Shown piece after piece: positions 20,595 through 31,877 of a DNA stretch of 64,000 bases; the stretch's first letter is position 1; every line of letters begins with the position of its first letter. The stretch is from Cololabis saira (taxonomy: Eukaryota > Chordata > Actinopteri > Beloniformes > Belonidae). The translations under genes were made by a program, and so were the position numbers. The stretch is from positions 35,687,898 through 35,751,897 of the forward strand of contig NC_084606.1 of the NCBI RefSeq assembly GCF_033807715.1, written 5' to 3'. The notes below the pieces were generated by a model. The model saw only the letters and a list, made by a program, of their open reading frames with translations. It did not search any database and had not been told where the DNA came from.

Positions 20595-20870
20595 AAGTAG
20601 CTCCACTTCTCTGTCACTCCAAACGAAAGACACTCATGTCATCTATGAAATAACTGGAAGTTACTTGTGTCAGTTGTTGACGTTTTTTTCCAGGATTCTG
20701 ATTGGCTAGCATGACTTTATCTTCTCGTTACACTGCCCCCTGTAGGTTTGGCTGCTCATAGCACCTTAACAGCGTATTTATGCGGGTTCGTGTAAATGAT
20801 GGTATTTTTCAAAACGTAGAGAGGGAAATATCCATTTTTGTAAATACCCGGCTATGTTAAATGTGGCCTA
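20595..20870. mobile_element. DNA element with GGCCACGTTTACA termini, partial inverted copy
   Basis: The complement of the left part of 19443-20147 is recognisable, including CCAATCAGAATCCTGG and TACACTGCCCCCTG on the matching strands, ending TTAAATGTGGCC. A hAT-MITE end (CATGCAGGACAGG...GGGAAACAGTGG) follows at 20871-20915. Confidence 0.65.
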
Positions 20871-20915
20871 AGACATGCAGGACAGGGGATCCTGAGGACC
20901 AGGTTTGGGAAACAG

Positions 20916-21929
20916 TGGTATAGATAACGGATGGATGGATAGATAGATGGATGTACAAAGAAAGCTGAATTTATGCTTTTTAGAGCCAGGCTTGAACAGT
21001 TTCAAAGCTAATCCATTTGCATGTTGATGGATATACAAAGTTACTAACTAGGCATTTTGAACATTTAAACTTGTCCGCTGTTTGAACATGTACGTTTGAG
21101 CTATCCCTCTTTAAAAGTGGCTACACCTTGTGTAGTTAAGACTGCTAACTAATGGTTGAGTAAGTGGTTTCAAGTCAACAGTGGATGTTTTTGATCCTAA
21201 ACAGAAGCTTTGGATCGTAGTTGCCAAATACATTCTTTGTTAGTAGAACACAGTTCAGCTAATAAATGTAGGCGTTTGGCTTTATGGGAGGTGGATGAAT
21301 TGTTACCTGAAGCAGCATAAATTACAGTGAGGAGTGTGCGTGCTCTTACAGCAGACTGTATTGATTATTTAAGAAATGGCTGCAGCCCTGCAGCGACTCT
21401 TTAATTTTCTGAGAGCTGTTTGCTATTATGCTGAGTTGGACACTGTAACAGAGAGAGAGATGGCTGGGAGACAGAAGACAATTACATTAATTCAATAGGA
21501 GCAAGGGAGAAGGAACCAGCTGTACGTTCTTGTGTGTTCTCATATTGAAAACAGCCTTAATCAGAGGTGAGTTACTATTTTCTGAAATCATGTCCAAATC
21601 ACTGGAACGTGAGAGTGAGTGTGTGTTTTTCTGGAATGGATACCTTTTTATACTGATATTCCTGGATTTGACATATTACACTGATTGTTCATCTGGTGCC
21701 TCCATTTCTTCACTTTATTTAATCATTTTGAGATGTATAAAATATGGTATCATGAATACTGATGGAAAATAATGTTTTTGTTTGATGATATTATAAAATG
21801 CACTTTGAAAACTGGAAAAAGACTGATCCTCCAGCCATCTAAAGCCACATTCACTACATCCATTACTTTCCAAGCTATTTCCACTGGGCGGGGGGACCGT
21901 GGGAGGGACTGGTAGCCGCACTCAGGTAT
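20916..21929. other. No gene recognised
   Basis: A short GATGGATAGATA array lies at 20928-20952. The rest has no supported exon or element end. Confidence 0.5.
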
Positions 21930-22982
21930 GGCATGCTTGCCGGGCTATACCGGGCCTCCAGGGGGAGATGGGAGTGGTGAGAGAATGATTGTCCATGTCT
22001 TTGTCAGTGTGTATGTTAGTGTTCGTGTGAATTGGTGTCCGTTGTCTAACCTGGGTTTGGGACTCTTTGCTGTTGGGCTTATCTGGGTGGCTCCTTGTTA
22101 GGGGGTTCCCTCTCTCCGGGCCCGTCTCCGCTTACCCCCACTGCCCTTGCAGCTGGGCACGCTTTTGGCTGTGGGCTTCCCGCTTTCATCGTGGCGGGTG
22201 CCGGCCTCTCGCTGGATGGGGGTTGTGGTCCTGGAGGGCGTGGACCTCTTGGGCCCGCGATCGACCCATGCCGGGTGGCTGGTGCTCGGCTTGGTCCTGG
22301 TCCATCGAAGTGGGTTTCCTGGCTGCCTCCTCCCGTGGTCATGGGGGCCTCGCCCGGGGCTTCCCTCTGTCGCTTGCTGGCGGGGGGGTTTCCTCCCGCC
22401 CTTTTCTGGCACTCTGTGGGGCGGCTGGTGGCCTGGATTCGGGTTTCTTCCTCGTAGGCTTCTCGGGTCTCGGGTCTCGGGTCTTGGGTGGCGGGGTTGT
22501 GCCCTCCCCCCCCCCCAACTAGACACCTCTCCCTGGCCCTGCCCCTTCTCAACCTTTCCCCGACCCTGAATCTAACCTGGGGCTTGCAGATTGGGCCGGA
22601 GCTTCGGGAGCTGCGTGCTGGCCTGCGGTCCCCACCCCGTTGCTGCTTCCACCTGCCTGATGCCCCCCCCCACTCTGGTCATCCCGCTGCTGCTTCCACC
22701 TGCCTGCTGTGCTGTTGACGTCCCCGACCCCCCAGTCTGGCCCTCGGCAGGAGGGTCCCCCATTATGAGCTTGATCCTGCTCAAGGTTTCTTCCCTCCTA
22801 AAGGGGAGTTTTTCTTGCCACTGTTTGGCTTAAGGCTTTTCTCCCACTATGGGAGTTTTTATTGTTTATTACATTGTTTATGTAATAATTGCTCGGGGGT
22901 CATGTTCTGGGTCTCTCGAAGGCATCTAGAGACAACTTTTGTTGTATTAGACGCTATATAAATAAAATTGAATTGAATTGAA
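21930..22982 (+). mobile_element. L2/Maui-type LINE 3' region
   Basis: The GC-rich block is the complement of the 3' region in the minus-strand L2 at 28361-29100. Both share GATTGGGCCGGAGCTTCGGG, AAGGTTTCTTCCCTCCTAAA and the GGGGGTCATGTTCTGGGTCTC landmark. It ends TAGACGCTATATAAATAAAA with repeated TTGAA. Frames of 120-157 codons on both strands reflect GC content and are not taken as genes. No RT is present. Confidence 0.7.
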
Positions 22983-23403
22983 CTATAGTTGCAGTTCAGA
23001 TAAAGCCTTGTTTTCACTTTGCACACACACAGATACACAGACATACACACCTGCTCACTCGCCTACATACTCAGCCCACAATTTTGGGTAAAGATAATCG
23101 CAGTAGCTTAGTACTGATTTAGTTTAAGAGACCTGGAATGGTTTCTGTTTGTGTCTCCGCCTGTTCCCATTTCTGTTTGTTAGTTTTTATCTGTTAAAAA
23201 AAAAAGAAGCCATTTCCACTGGTACAAAACTTACTGGCGCAATCACAACAGGGCGGGTGTCCGGGGTGGGTCCAAGAGCCACCATTCAAAACAACCTAGG
23301 TGCAGAATTGCTAATAAAACATTTAAATGTCAAGTTTTTACTGGAAAACCAAAAAATGTTTTTTTTCACAATCGTTCCCGTTCCAACGTCATTTCAGATG
23401 CTA

Positions 23404-24387
23404 TTCAATTTTATTTATGTAGCGTCTATTACAACAGAAGTTGTCTCTAAGCGCTTTCCAGAGACCCAGAACATGACCCCCGAGCAATTATTACATAAAC
23501 ATAACATAAACAATGGTAGGTAAAAAAAAAAAGATAAACAGTGGCAACTCCCCTTTAGGAGGGAAGAAACCTGGACCAGGACCTGGATCATAAGGGGGGA
23601 CCCTCCTGCTGGAGGCCAGCTGGGCAGAGCAGGAAAAGAGAGAACAGACAGAGAGAATGAAGAACAGAGAAAGGAGAGACACAGACACAATGGCTAACTC
23701 ATGCACTACAGGGATGATTATATAAACAGATGTGCATAGAAGAATAGAAAGAAGGGGCATAACAGCACAACAAACTGCAAGAACAATGGACATCAATAAT
23801 GGTTATGAGATACTTATAATTATCCATCCATTATCTATACCCGCTTTATCCTTTGCAGGGTCACGGGGGTCTGCTGGAGCCTATCTCAACTCATTACAAG
23901 CGAGAGGCAGGGATCCACCCGAGACAGGTCGCCAGTCCATCACAGTACTTGTAATTAATAAATGAGAAAGGAAGAGATGAAGAAGAGAGAATGAGGGGTG
24001 ATGGGCCCTGCTCAGTGGATCACGTTGGTGCCCGCCTGCAGCGTAGGTCTATAGCAGCATATCTACAGTGAAGCTATGTTTGAAAATAACTATTATAGTA
24101 AAGGTTTAATTACTGCAACTTTGAAAACCTGTGGTACACATCCTAAATTTAGGGATAAGTTGATCTGGTCCAGTATTGCCGTGCCAATAAGAGAAAGAAT
24201 ATTTTTGAATAGTTGTGTCGGGATGGCGTCTAACATACACGTGGCTTAGTCGTCTAATCACAACTGAGGTCAGCTCAGAGAGGTTTATAGGATCGAAACA
24301 GTCTAGAGTCCCGTTAGAGCCTAAGGAAGTTGCTAAAGCTGAAGAAAGGCCCACAGCCGCTACCGGGTGGGCCTGGTTGATATCTTC
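23404..24387 (-). mobile_element. L2/Maui-type LINE 3' region, decayed
   Basis: The minus-strand terminus matches the other L2 tails, followed by the same landmarks (CCTTTAGGAGGGAAGAAACC, GGGGGGACCCTCCTGC). Around 24003-24070 it shares CAGTGGATCACGTTGGTGCC with the L2 copy at 59484. It is interrupted at 23821-23945. Confidence 0.65.
23821..23945 (-). mobile_element. RTE-like retroposon 3' end with (TCCA)n
   Basis: It opens with a short TCCATCCATTATC tail and contains GGGTCACGGGGGTCTGCTGGA and CAGGTCGCCAGTCCATCACA. A second copy is at 25987-26092. These short pieces are typical LINE 3' termini on the minus strand. Confidence 0.65.
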
Positions 24388-25875
24388 CATCCATCCATTC
24401 ATTTTCCATAGCTTATCCAGAACCGGGTCATGGGGCCAGCAGCCTCAACAGGGATGCCCAGACTTCCTTCACCCCAGACACTTCCTCCAGCTCTTCCTCC
24501 AGCTCTTCGAGGGGAGTCCGAGACGTCCCCAGGCCAGCCGAAAGACATAGTCTCTCCAGCGTGTCCTGGGTCTTCCCCAGGGTCTCCTCCCGGAGGGACA
24601 TGCCTGGAACTCCTCCCTAGGGAGGCGTCCAGGATGCGATACAGATGCCCAAGCCACCTCAGCTGACTCCTCTCAATGTGAAGGAGCAGCGGCTCGACTC
24701 CGAGCTCCTCCCGGGTGACCGAACTCCTCACCCTATCTCTAAGGGAGCGTCCAGCCGCCCTGCGGAGGAAACTCTTCTCGGCCGCTTGTATCCGTGATCT
24801 TGTCCTTTCTGTCATTACCCAAATTTCATGACCGTAGGTGCGTAGATTGATCGAGAGCTTCGCCTTTTGACTGAGCTCTTTCTTCCCCACGACGGTCCGG
24901 TACACCAACCGCATAACTGCGGACGCTGCACCAATCCATCTGTCAATCTCAAGATTCAGCTCTCCCTCACTCGTGAACAAGACCCTGGGATAATTGAATT
25001 CCTCCACCTGAGGCAGGACTTCTCCCCACCCGGAGAAGGTACGCCACCCTTTCCCGGTGGAGAACCATGGCCTCGGTTTTGGAGGTGCTGATTCTCATCC
25101 CTGCCGCGTTGCACTCGGCCTCAAACCGCCCCAGCACATGCTGAAGGTCCCGGCTTGATGAAGCCAACAGGACAACATCATCTGCAAAAAGCAGATATGA
25201 AATCCTGGTGTTCCCAAACTGGATCCCCTCCGGCCCCTGGCTACGCCTAGAAATCCTGTCCATAAAATTATGAATAGAACCGGTGACAAAGGGCAGCCCT
25301 GCCGAAGTCCAGCATGCACTGGGAACAAGTCTGACTTGCTGCCGGCAATGCGAACCAGACTCCTGCTCCGATCATACAGAGACCGAACAGCCCTTAATAG
25401 AGGGCCCCGGACTCCATACTTACTGACCCCCCACAGAATGGCATGAGGGACACGGTCAAATGCCTTCTCCAGATTCACAAAGAACATTTGGACTGGTTGG
25501 GCAAATTCCCATGAACCCTCAAACACCCTGCAGAGGGTATAGAGCTGGTCCAGTGTCTTGAGGAGACTTGAGGTAGTCAAGGCAGATCTCATCCCCCCCC
25601 GGTGCCACGGAGGAGCTTACGAACTACCTCAGTGACCTCGGCTTGGGTGATGGACTAGTACATCCCTGAGTCCACAGTCTCTTCTTCCTCACTGGAAGGC
25701 ATGTAAGTCGGATTGAGAAGATCCTCGAAGGTTCCCCACCTGCACAGTAAACACTGTTGTCAGAGTACTGGTTTCCCTTTCTGAGGCGCCAAATGAGTCG
25801 CCAGAATTTCTTCAAGGCTGACCGAAAGTCTTCTTGCATGGCCTCACCGACCTTAGTTTGTCCTTTATTCATCCC
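24388..25875 (-). pseudogene. Rex3/RTE-type LINE reverse transcriptase relic
   Basis: The minus strand holds successive RT pieces in different frames. The most upstream is EAMQEDFRSALKKFWRLIWR (near 25840). Next is FVNLEKAFDRVPHAILWGVS with GLRQGCPLSPVLF (25592-25095). Next comes the catalytic box SYLLFADDVVLLASSSRDLQ (25263-24967). Last are the C-terminal TYGHEIWVMTERTRSRIQAA and RSQLRWLGHLYRI (25007-24399). Order and spacing follow the RTE clade. The 3' end at 24388 has an ATGGATGGAT-type tail. At least three frame changes and some stops break the ORF. The N-terminal endonuclease is missing, as in most 5'-truncated LINE copies. It is a clear but inactive copy. Confidence 0.9.
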
Positions 25876-25986
25876 TCAGTGGGGAAATTAGCTTTGAGAA
25901 GCAGCAGTGCACGAAACACACACACATGCAGTGAAAAATGGATAAAACAGTTAAAAAATATATAATTACAAAATATAAACAGTATA
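25855..25986 (-). mobile_element. LINE tail-like fragment
   Basis: TTTATTCATCCCTCAGTGGGG is the complement of the 'CCCCATTGAGGGAGAAATAAAGG' type end at 36950. It is probably a truncated 3' end of the same LINE family. Confidence 0.45.
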
Positions 25987-26092
25987 TACATCCATCCATC
26001 CATCCATTATCTATACCCGCTTTATCCCTTGCGGGGTCACGGGGGTCTGCTGGAGCCTATCCCAGCTCATTTCAGGTGAGAGGCAGGGGTTA
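25987..26092 (-). mobile_element. RTE-like retroposon 3' end with (TCCA)n, second copy
   Basis: It matches 23821-23945: (TCCA)n, then TTATCTATACCCGCTTTATCC and GTCACGGGGGTCTGCTGGAG. Confidence 0.7.
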
Positions 26093-26315
26093 CAGTATAT
26101 ACAGTGGAATGAAAATAAAAGTAGTGCAGTATGAGAAAGAAAAGAGAGAATCACCAATTACATAATGCATTCCTATATTTTTATTGGCAGGCAGTAGTCC
26201 TCGAGAAGCAGCAGAGAAGCGTGTGAGACTGCAGCTGTGCATTCTAGCCGTGTCGTTGCTCTGCCTATGTTGTAGGCCCTATGGCATATCTTGATGGGTT
26301 ATACATGCTGATATA

Positions 26316-26605
26316 TCAGCCTGGGCTGATATATCAACCTCAACCGTGGTCCGAGCTTTTACGAAGGGCAGGAATCGTCACAGACGTTCAAGACAACAGC
26401 AGCGACGCTGACTCGCATCATGGCGACTGACGAGATGGAGCCGGGACCATTGGATGCCGCACTCGCCCAGCTGTTCTATTCCGACACGGAAGAAGTAGAT
26501 TTCGAGGGATATCGGGATGAACTGGAAAAGTTCCCCTTCGCGTTTGTTTTGGGAGTGAACAAAGTTTTCAGAAAGCTGTTTTTTATTTTGTTAATAAAGT
26601 TTTGA
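26316..26605 (+). pseudogene. pogo/Tigger-type transposase C-terminal relic, copy 2
   Basis: Plus-strand reading recovers ISTSTVVRAFTKGRNR-like residues around 26330-26380. The frame 26420-26605 then gives EMEPGPLDAALAQLFYSDTE, EVDFEG and DELEKFPFAF. The acidic SDTEE tail is nearly identical to copy 1 at 13770-14160. Catalytic regions are missing. The frame runs 18 codons beyond the family tail into AT-rich sequence, so the ORF end is not meaningful. An ATTACCGTAATTT-type terminus follows at 26614. Confidence 0.75.
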
Positions 26606-26613
26606 CTTACATT

Positions 26614-26728
26614 ACCGTAATTTCGCGACCATAAGGCGCAACTTTTTTTTTTTTTTTTTAAATGTGCCGGGCGCCTTAAGAAACGGTGCGCCGTGTCTAT
26701 TACCTGAATTACGGTAATGTAAGGCCAT
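26614..26728. mobile_element. Short pogo-type MITE or element end
   Basis: ACATTACCGTAATT and AATTACGGTAATGT are inverted ends 115 bp apart, enclosing ATAAGGCGCAAC and complementary GGTGCGCC blocks and a poly(T) tract. It may be the 3' end of pogo copy 2 or a separate MITE. Confidence 0.55.
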
Positions 26729-27870
26729 GACACGGTAAAGGGAGAAGGGGGCGGGTGAAGCACCCGTGAGTTGCGACGTGAACGAGACCATCCACTGAGC
26801 TGTTTAATGCGAAACAGATGATGAAAACTTTTAAGGATTTGCTTTATGTGTAAAGTGAAATAAAATACAATCAAACTAAGTTTTGCTCCAGCTCTATTTA
26901 AATAAGCACACTTGTTCTGCAGCGCGCGTGTGTTTTGCATGTCGGGAACCGAGGATGCACCTGCCGTGGGTTTGCGGGGTCCGATCGCCGGTTCCCCGGG
27001 GCAGATCCGGCTGAAATGCCGGTGCTCTTTCCCCGGGAGCCCCTACTACCAGTCCATGTGGGCTCCTCCGGTCCCCGCCGGTCGGAACCGGTCACGTTCC
27101 CCGGTTAAAGCCGCGGTGATGGGCGCTGCTGCAGCCCGACTTCCTGGTTCCCAAAGCGGATCCGATCGACCTGGTTCCCGCCCGCTTTAAGAGCAGAGAT
27201 TTCTGGGGTACGTCTCAGGTCGGATCAGCTTCACACTCCGAGATTTCCAGCCAAATCTGTCGGTTACAAACCCGGTACCGGATCCCGACATGCGCGTGTG
27301 TGTGTTCGCGGCGCGACACACACAGATTCTCATTTATGTGGCGCTTGCCTGGCGCAGCTGATGGACAGAAACCTATGGTGATTTTTAAAAGAAAAACTTT
27401 GCATAAGACGTTTCCAGCCGGAGTCATTATAAGGACGAATGAAAAGGGGTGGCTGGATGAAGGGATGATGATCAAGTGGCTGAGACAGGTCTGGAAATTC
27501 GGACTGGCGCAGCTGAATTAGCGGAGCGGAGCTCCTGTCGGAATACAACCCGGTACCGGCTCCCCGACAGCGCGTGTGTGAGCGGGACCAGCGCGGGGGG
27601 GCGGACCGGGACCCGGGACCCGGTCCAGCGCGGGGGAGCAGACGGGAGCGGACCCGGACCAGCGCGGGGGGGGAGCGGAGCGGGACCCAGGACCGCCGCG
27701 GTCGGGATCCGCAGCACAACGGGGTATGACAAGTGTATTTACTCTTGTGCTTGCCTGCCACGCTGATGGACAGAAACTGCCGGCTATGGTGATTTTTAAA
27801 AGAAAAGCGTTGCCTGGAAACAAACGCTAAAGGGGTCTGAATAATATCACCATTATTTAGAGTTGTAAGC
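26729..27870. repeat. CpG-rich block with internal duplication
   Basis: Two related segments, about 27255-27420 and 27535-27830, share ACAACCCGGTACCGG, the GCGCGTGTGTG run, the GCTGATGGACAGAAAC block and GGTGATTTTTAAAAGAAAA. Between and within them are GC-rich repeats (GGACCAGCGCGGGG). Overlapping frames on both strands look compositional. CpG density is high for this window, but no splice donor with exon-like context was recognised. Confidence 0.6.
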
Positions 27871-27879
27871 AAATTCTTG

Positions 27880-28115
27880 GATTCTTAATTTCTTTGCAAT
27901 CCTTTTGAAAATAATGTTATACTTTGAATTTTGTACTTTGTACTTTGTACTTTTTACTTTTGTACTTAAGTACATTTTACACCATGTACTTTTGGTACTT
28001 TATTATATTTAAGTTGAGGTACTTTTATACTTTTACTTAAGTAATGATCTTAATGGGTACTTTTTACTTTTACTTAAGTAATTTTCAAGCAGAAAATTTG
28101 TACTTTTACTTAAGT
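27880..28115. mobile_element. ACTTAAGTA-rich MITE-like repeat
   Basis: Repeated TACTTTTACTTAAGTAA and TTGTACTTTG motifs form many small palindromes, as in a common fish MITE. The ends are not fixed. Confidence 0.5.
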
Positions 28116-28119
28116 AAAG

Positions 28120-28357
28120 CGGGAGTCAGCTCGCGCTGACTCCCGCTTCCTGATTCAAACGTCTGAAGGCCCCGCCCCCGACCAATCAGTGGCACGGAGG
28201 GTGGTGACGTCAGAAATAGTCCCGGCTCAGCCCGGATAGAACCTCGCCAGAATTTACAGAAATAGTATCGGCTTGTAGCTGCTCTACCCGTCTCAGCCCC
28301 TAGTGCAAAAGCCCAAGACGGGGCCGTGGCGGGTAGAACCGAGCTGAGGCGGGACTA
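28120..28357. mobile_element. TGGCCCTTTTCCAC-type element, partial copy
   Basis: It matches the right part of 47876-48760 (CGCTGACTCCCGCTTCCTGA, ACCAATCAGTGGC, CTACCCGTCTCAGCCCCTAG). The terminal part is missing, cut by the L2 insertion whose tail begins at 28361. Confidence 0.7.
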
Positions 28358-28360
28358 TTC

Positions 28361-30154
28361 AATTCAATTCAATTTTATTTATATAGCGTCTAATACAACA
28401 GAGTTGTCTCTAGACGCTTTACAGAGACCCATACCCAGAACATGACCCCCGAGCAGTTATTACATAAACAATGGCAGGTAAAAACTCCCCTAGTGGGAGA
28501 AAAACCTTAAGCCAAACAGTGGCAAGGAAAAACTCCCCTTTAGGAGGGAAGAAACCTTGAGCAGGACCAGGCTCATCAGGGGGGACCCTCCTGCCGAGGG
28601 CCAGACTGGTGGGTCAGGGACGGCAACAGCACAGCAGGCAGGTGGAAGCAGCAACGGGATGACCGGGGGTGGGGACCGCAGGCCAGCACACAGCTCCCGA
28701 AGCTCCGGCCCAATCAGCAAGTCCCAGGTTGGGGTGCAGGGTCAGGAAAAGACTTGTGCTCCGTAATGCAAGCTACAAGCCACCCACGGCCACCTGCAGG
28801 ACAAAAGAGAGAAAAGGGAGGAGAAGGGGGGGCCAGCAACGGGATGACCAGGGGTGGGGACCGCAGGCCAGCACGCAGCTCCCGAAGCTCCGGCCCAATC
28901 AGCAAGTCCCAGGTTGGGGTGCAGGGTCGGGGAAAGACTTGTGCTCCGTAATGCAAGCTACAAGCCACCCACGACCACCTGCAGGTTCCGGTGTCCGGCA
29001 AAGGATGCTGCAACATGGACAAAAGAGAGAAAAGGGAGGAGAAGGGGGGGCCAGCACAAGAAACCACAGGAGCGACTCTGACACACTAAAGTTTACACTA
29101 CCTAGAGATTTACCAACACCAGCTAGAGGTTTACTAAACACTAACTATAGGCTTTACTAAACAGAAATGTTTTAAGTTTAGTTTTAAAGGTGGAGGTGGT
29201 GTCAGCCCCCTTAACCCAGATTGGAAGTTGGTTCCATAGTAGTGGCGCCTGATAGCAGAACGCCCGCCCTCCAAATCTACATTTAGATACTCTAGGAACT
29301 ACAAGTAAACCTGCACTCTGAGAACGGAGAGCTCTGACAGGAACATAAGGCACTATCAGGTCTTGCAAATAATGCGGAGCTAAGCCGTTTTGGGCTTTAT
29401 ACGCAAGTAATACAATTTTAAATTGGATTCTGAATTTTACGGGTAACCAATGGAGCGACGCTAACACTGGAGAGACGTGGTCTCTCCTGCTAATTCCTGT
29501 CAGTACTCGTGCTGCTGCATTTTGGATCAGCTGGAGCCTATTCAGCAAATTACTTGGACATCCTGCTAACAACACATTACAGTAATCTAGTCTAGAAGAT
29601 ACAAACGCATGAACTAGTTTTTCTGCATCACTCTGTGAGAGGATTTTCCTAATCTTTGCAATATTACGGAGATGGAAAAAGGCTATTTTACAAACCTGAT
29701 TGACATATGGTTTAAACGACAAATCCTGATCGAAAATAACACCAAGATTTCTCACAGTTGCACTGGAAGCCATCGCAACACCATCTAATCCCTTCCTAAG
29801 ATGCTCTGGACCAAGAATGATAACCTCTGTTTTATCTGAATTTAGAAGCAGGAAATTTCTGGACATCCAGTCCTTGATGTCCCTAAGACATGCCTGAAGT
29901 TTAACTAACGGTTCTGTTTCATCCGGCTTCATAGACAAATAGAGCTGCGTATCATCAGCATAACAATGAAAGTGTATGCCGTGATTCTGGATTATACTTC
30001 CCAACGGCTGCATGTATAAACTGAACAAGATTGGCCCTAGCACTGAACCCTGCGGAACACCATAACAGACCCTTGACTGGTGGAAAAGGGCCATAGATAG
30101 ACCTGTTTCAGAGTGATGGAGGAGATAATCTGCAGAAGGACAGAAGCAGCTCAT
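28361..30154 (-). mobile_element. L2/Maui-type LINE, 5'-truncated, RT half open
   Basis: The 3' end (minus strand) is at 28361 with repeated TTGAA. The 3' untranslated region spans 28361-29140 and contains a tandem duplication of about 184 bp (28657-29050). The coding half follows at 29141-30154. The 5' side breaks at a Tc1-like relic. Confidence 0.88.
29141..30154 (-). CDS. L2/Maui-type LINE reverse transcriptase, C-terminal half
   Basis: An uninterrupted 337-codon frame encodes the second half of an L2-clade reverse transcriptase. About residues 31-45 give [20 protein letters not shown], the RT block before the catalytic site. [12 protein letters not shown] at about 63-74 carries the intact catalytic Asp pair. 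The thumb region includes [20 protein letters not shown]. The conserved C terminus has [33 protein letters not shown] and LHWLPV, and ends with [20 protein letters not shown]. The endonuclease and the first RT motifs are missing, so it cannot retrotranspose. The open frame suggests a younger insertion than the other LINEs here. The annotated ATG is arbitrary because the copy is truncated. Confidence 0.93.
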   Translation of the reverse strand: MSCFCPSADYLLHHSETGLSMALFHQSRVCYGVPQGSVLGPILFSLYMQPLGSIIQNHGIHFHCYADDTQLYLSMKPDETEPLVKLQACLRDIKDWMSRNFLLLNSDKTEVIILGPEHLRKGLDGVAMASSATVRNLGVIFDQDLSFKPYVNQVCKIAFFHLRNIAKIRKILSQSDAEKLVHAFVSSRLDYCNVLLAGCPSNLLNRLQLIQNAAARVLTGISRRDHVSPVLASLHWLPVKFRIQFKIVLLAYKAQNGLAPHYLQDLIVPYVPVRALRSQSAGLLVVPRVSKCRFGGRAFCYQAPLLWNQLPIWVKGADTTSTFKTKLKTFLFSKAYS

Positions 30155-30770
30155 GAAAACGTGTGCAGCATGGTGGAGGTATGAACATGCATGACTGCTG
30201 ACGGAGCAGGCACACTGATGTTTATTGATGATGACTCATCAGAAGTACAAAGATTGATTCTGAGACGTACAGGTCTATATTCTGATCACATCCAAAACGT
30301 CACAGGTGGTTAATGGCCATAAAGATAGAGAAAAGGCAGCTCGGGACATTTGGGAGGCAGATTAATGGAATATTCTTCAATGTTCGAGTCAGTTTCCTGA
30401 TCTAGAGGCAAACTAAAAAAAGGCAGCTTTTTAGTTTAGAAACTGAAGGCAGAAGGACTCAAAAACAAACAGCAACTATGGAGGTCTGGACAAACATGTC
30501 CAGGGAGGATTCTCCAGACCCCAGGATTTTTATCAGAATATTAAAAATGGTGGTTATATGTACAGTTGTGTAACTTTGTCCAAATTGCTTAAAGTTGAAG
30601 TACTTTCTTAAATGGATGCAATTCCCAAATGGTAAAACTAAAAGTCTACACTTTGATCACATCTTGATTTTATTCCAAATCCATTATTGTGACATATAAA
30701 TGCAAAATCATAAAAATGTGTATTCTCTAGACACATCTGGACCTCTGAATGCAGCTCTTAAACCTTAAAC
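30155..30770 (+). pseudogene. Tc1/mariner-type transposase 3' relic
   Basis: Plus-strand sequence shows the order of landmarks of a fish Tc1-like element. There is a GCATGGTGGAGG-like block (30167), ATTCTGAGACGTACAGGTC, a decayed CAAAACGTCAC where the D-N-D-P-K-H-T box would be, and GGAATATTCTTCAATGTTCG followed by AGTCAGTTTCCTGATCT (the W-P-S-Q-S-P-D-L box). A 3' untranslated AT-rich end comes last. Frames are broken many times and no catalytic residue set can be read. The left side is cut by the L2 copy. Confidence 0.65.
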
Positions 30771-30839
30771 CCTAGATTAGACCTATGTCTATCCAAAATA
30801 AAGTATATTTCTGATAATAAAAAAACTTCACTAAGTAAG

Positions 30840-31300
30840 AGAGTTTTGCAAATCTCAATTTGAAACCCCAGGAGCGTAAATGTATGGATTTTGCTGTATT
30901 GCAGGCCAAAAGGATTATTGCTCTTAACTGGAGGAAAACGGATGCAGCTACAATCGGTGCTTGGATCAAGGTTATGGCACAGTGTATGTCAATGGAGAGA
31001 ATAACATATAAATTAAAAGACAAACTGTTGTTGTTGTACGAGGAAATCTGGAAACCCGTTTAATCAATTCATTAAAAAAGGAGATATAGAGGTGCTTCTA
31101 CGGGAGGAAAATGCAGGGCAGGATACCGTAATATCAGAGAAGTGGTGAACCTCGGAAGGGGAAGGGTCTTGGAAGGCGACAGTAACAGTGTAATTTTTGT
31201 TTATGTGTAAGTTTTGTTTAAGTATATCTTTAATTTGTTAGAGTTACCATTGGACTGTACTTACAGTACTGTCATATGTTATTTTGAACTATTTCTGGAC
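30840..31300 (+). pseudogene. L1-like LINE ORF2 C-terminal relic
   Basis: The frame 30860-31063 reads CMDFAVLQAKRIIALNWRKT, then AWIKVMAQCMSMERITYKLK and YEEIWKPV. The pattern 'A+R.I.L.W+......W........EK.TY.l+.+...F...W.P' is the terminal region of L1/Tx1-type ORF2 proteins. No RT core is present upstream. It is a 5'-truncated fragment with an AT-rich 3' region. Confidence 0.65.
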
Positions 31301-31533
31301 CTTATACGAAAAGAGATGCAAAGAAAGAATGGATGTGGGTTGGGATCAGTGCACCACCAGGGAGTGGTGAGGGGGGGCCATGGCCCCCCCTACAAAGTTG
31401 CTGGCCACCCCACTTGCCGGTCACAAAGATTCTATCGTCAGTTATGCGTTTCAAATGCATATCAGTCGGCGTTTGTTTAAGTATTTCTGAGCCTAATAAT
31501 AAAAAAGATATATGTATAAAAAAAATATATTTA

Positions 31534-31542
<9 letters not shown>
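31301..31542. other. Repeat-like sequence
   Basis: CACCAGGGAGTGGTGAGGGGGGG at 31351 and GTGCCCCTGG near 34172 could be the two ends of a large, much-interrupted hAT-like element. No target duplication supports this. Confidence 0.25.

Positions 31543-31609
<67 letters not shown>
31543..31609. repeat. (TA)n microsatellite
   Basis: Uninterrupted TA dinucleotides. Confidence 0.98.
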
Positions 31610-31612
<3 letters not shown>

Positions 31613-31779
31613 TAAAATAAATATATATGATATATTAAAATATATACGATCTATATATTGATTTCTGTCTTTTATGTTTATGAATCACTGGTTGTTGTCT
31701 GTCTGGTGTGTTTTTATTTCGTGCTTTTATGTGCTCTCATCTATTTTACTCTGTTTTTAGTTTTTACTATTTTATCATG

Positions 31780-31869
31780 TTTTATTTTACTCATTGTGCA
31801 GCACTTTGTTAACCTTGTTGTTTTTAAAATGTGCTATACAAATAAAGTGGATTGGATTGGATTGGATAT
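31780..31869 (+). mobile_element. LINE 3' tail with (ATTGG)n
   Basis: GTGCTATACAAATAAAGTGG then repeated ATTGG is a typical LINE 3' terminus. The hAT at 31878 inserted directly beside it. Confidence 0.65.
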
Positions 31870-31877
31870 ATTACATA

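Noticed and set aside
22067..22569. GC-rich overlapping frames of 120-157 codons on both strands
   Set aside because: They lie in the L2 LINE 3' region, are open on both strands because of composition, and have no motif.
27330..27872. 180-codon minus-strand Arg/Pro-rich frame
   Set aside because: Overlapping frames on both strands in a CpG-rich duplicated block; repeats of GGACCAGCGCGGGG explain the length.
31543..31613. Tyr-Ile repeat frames at TA tracts
   Set aside because: Dinucleotide repeat artefact; same at 33884 and 36167.
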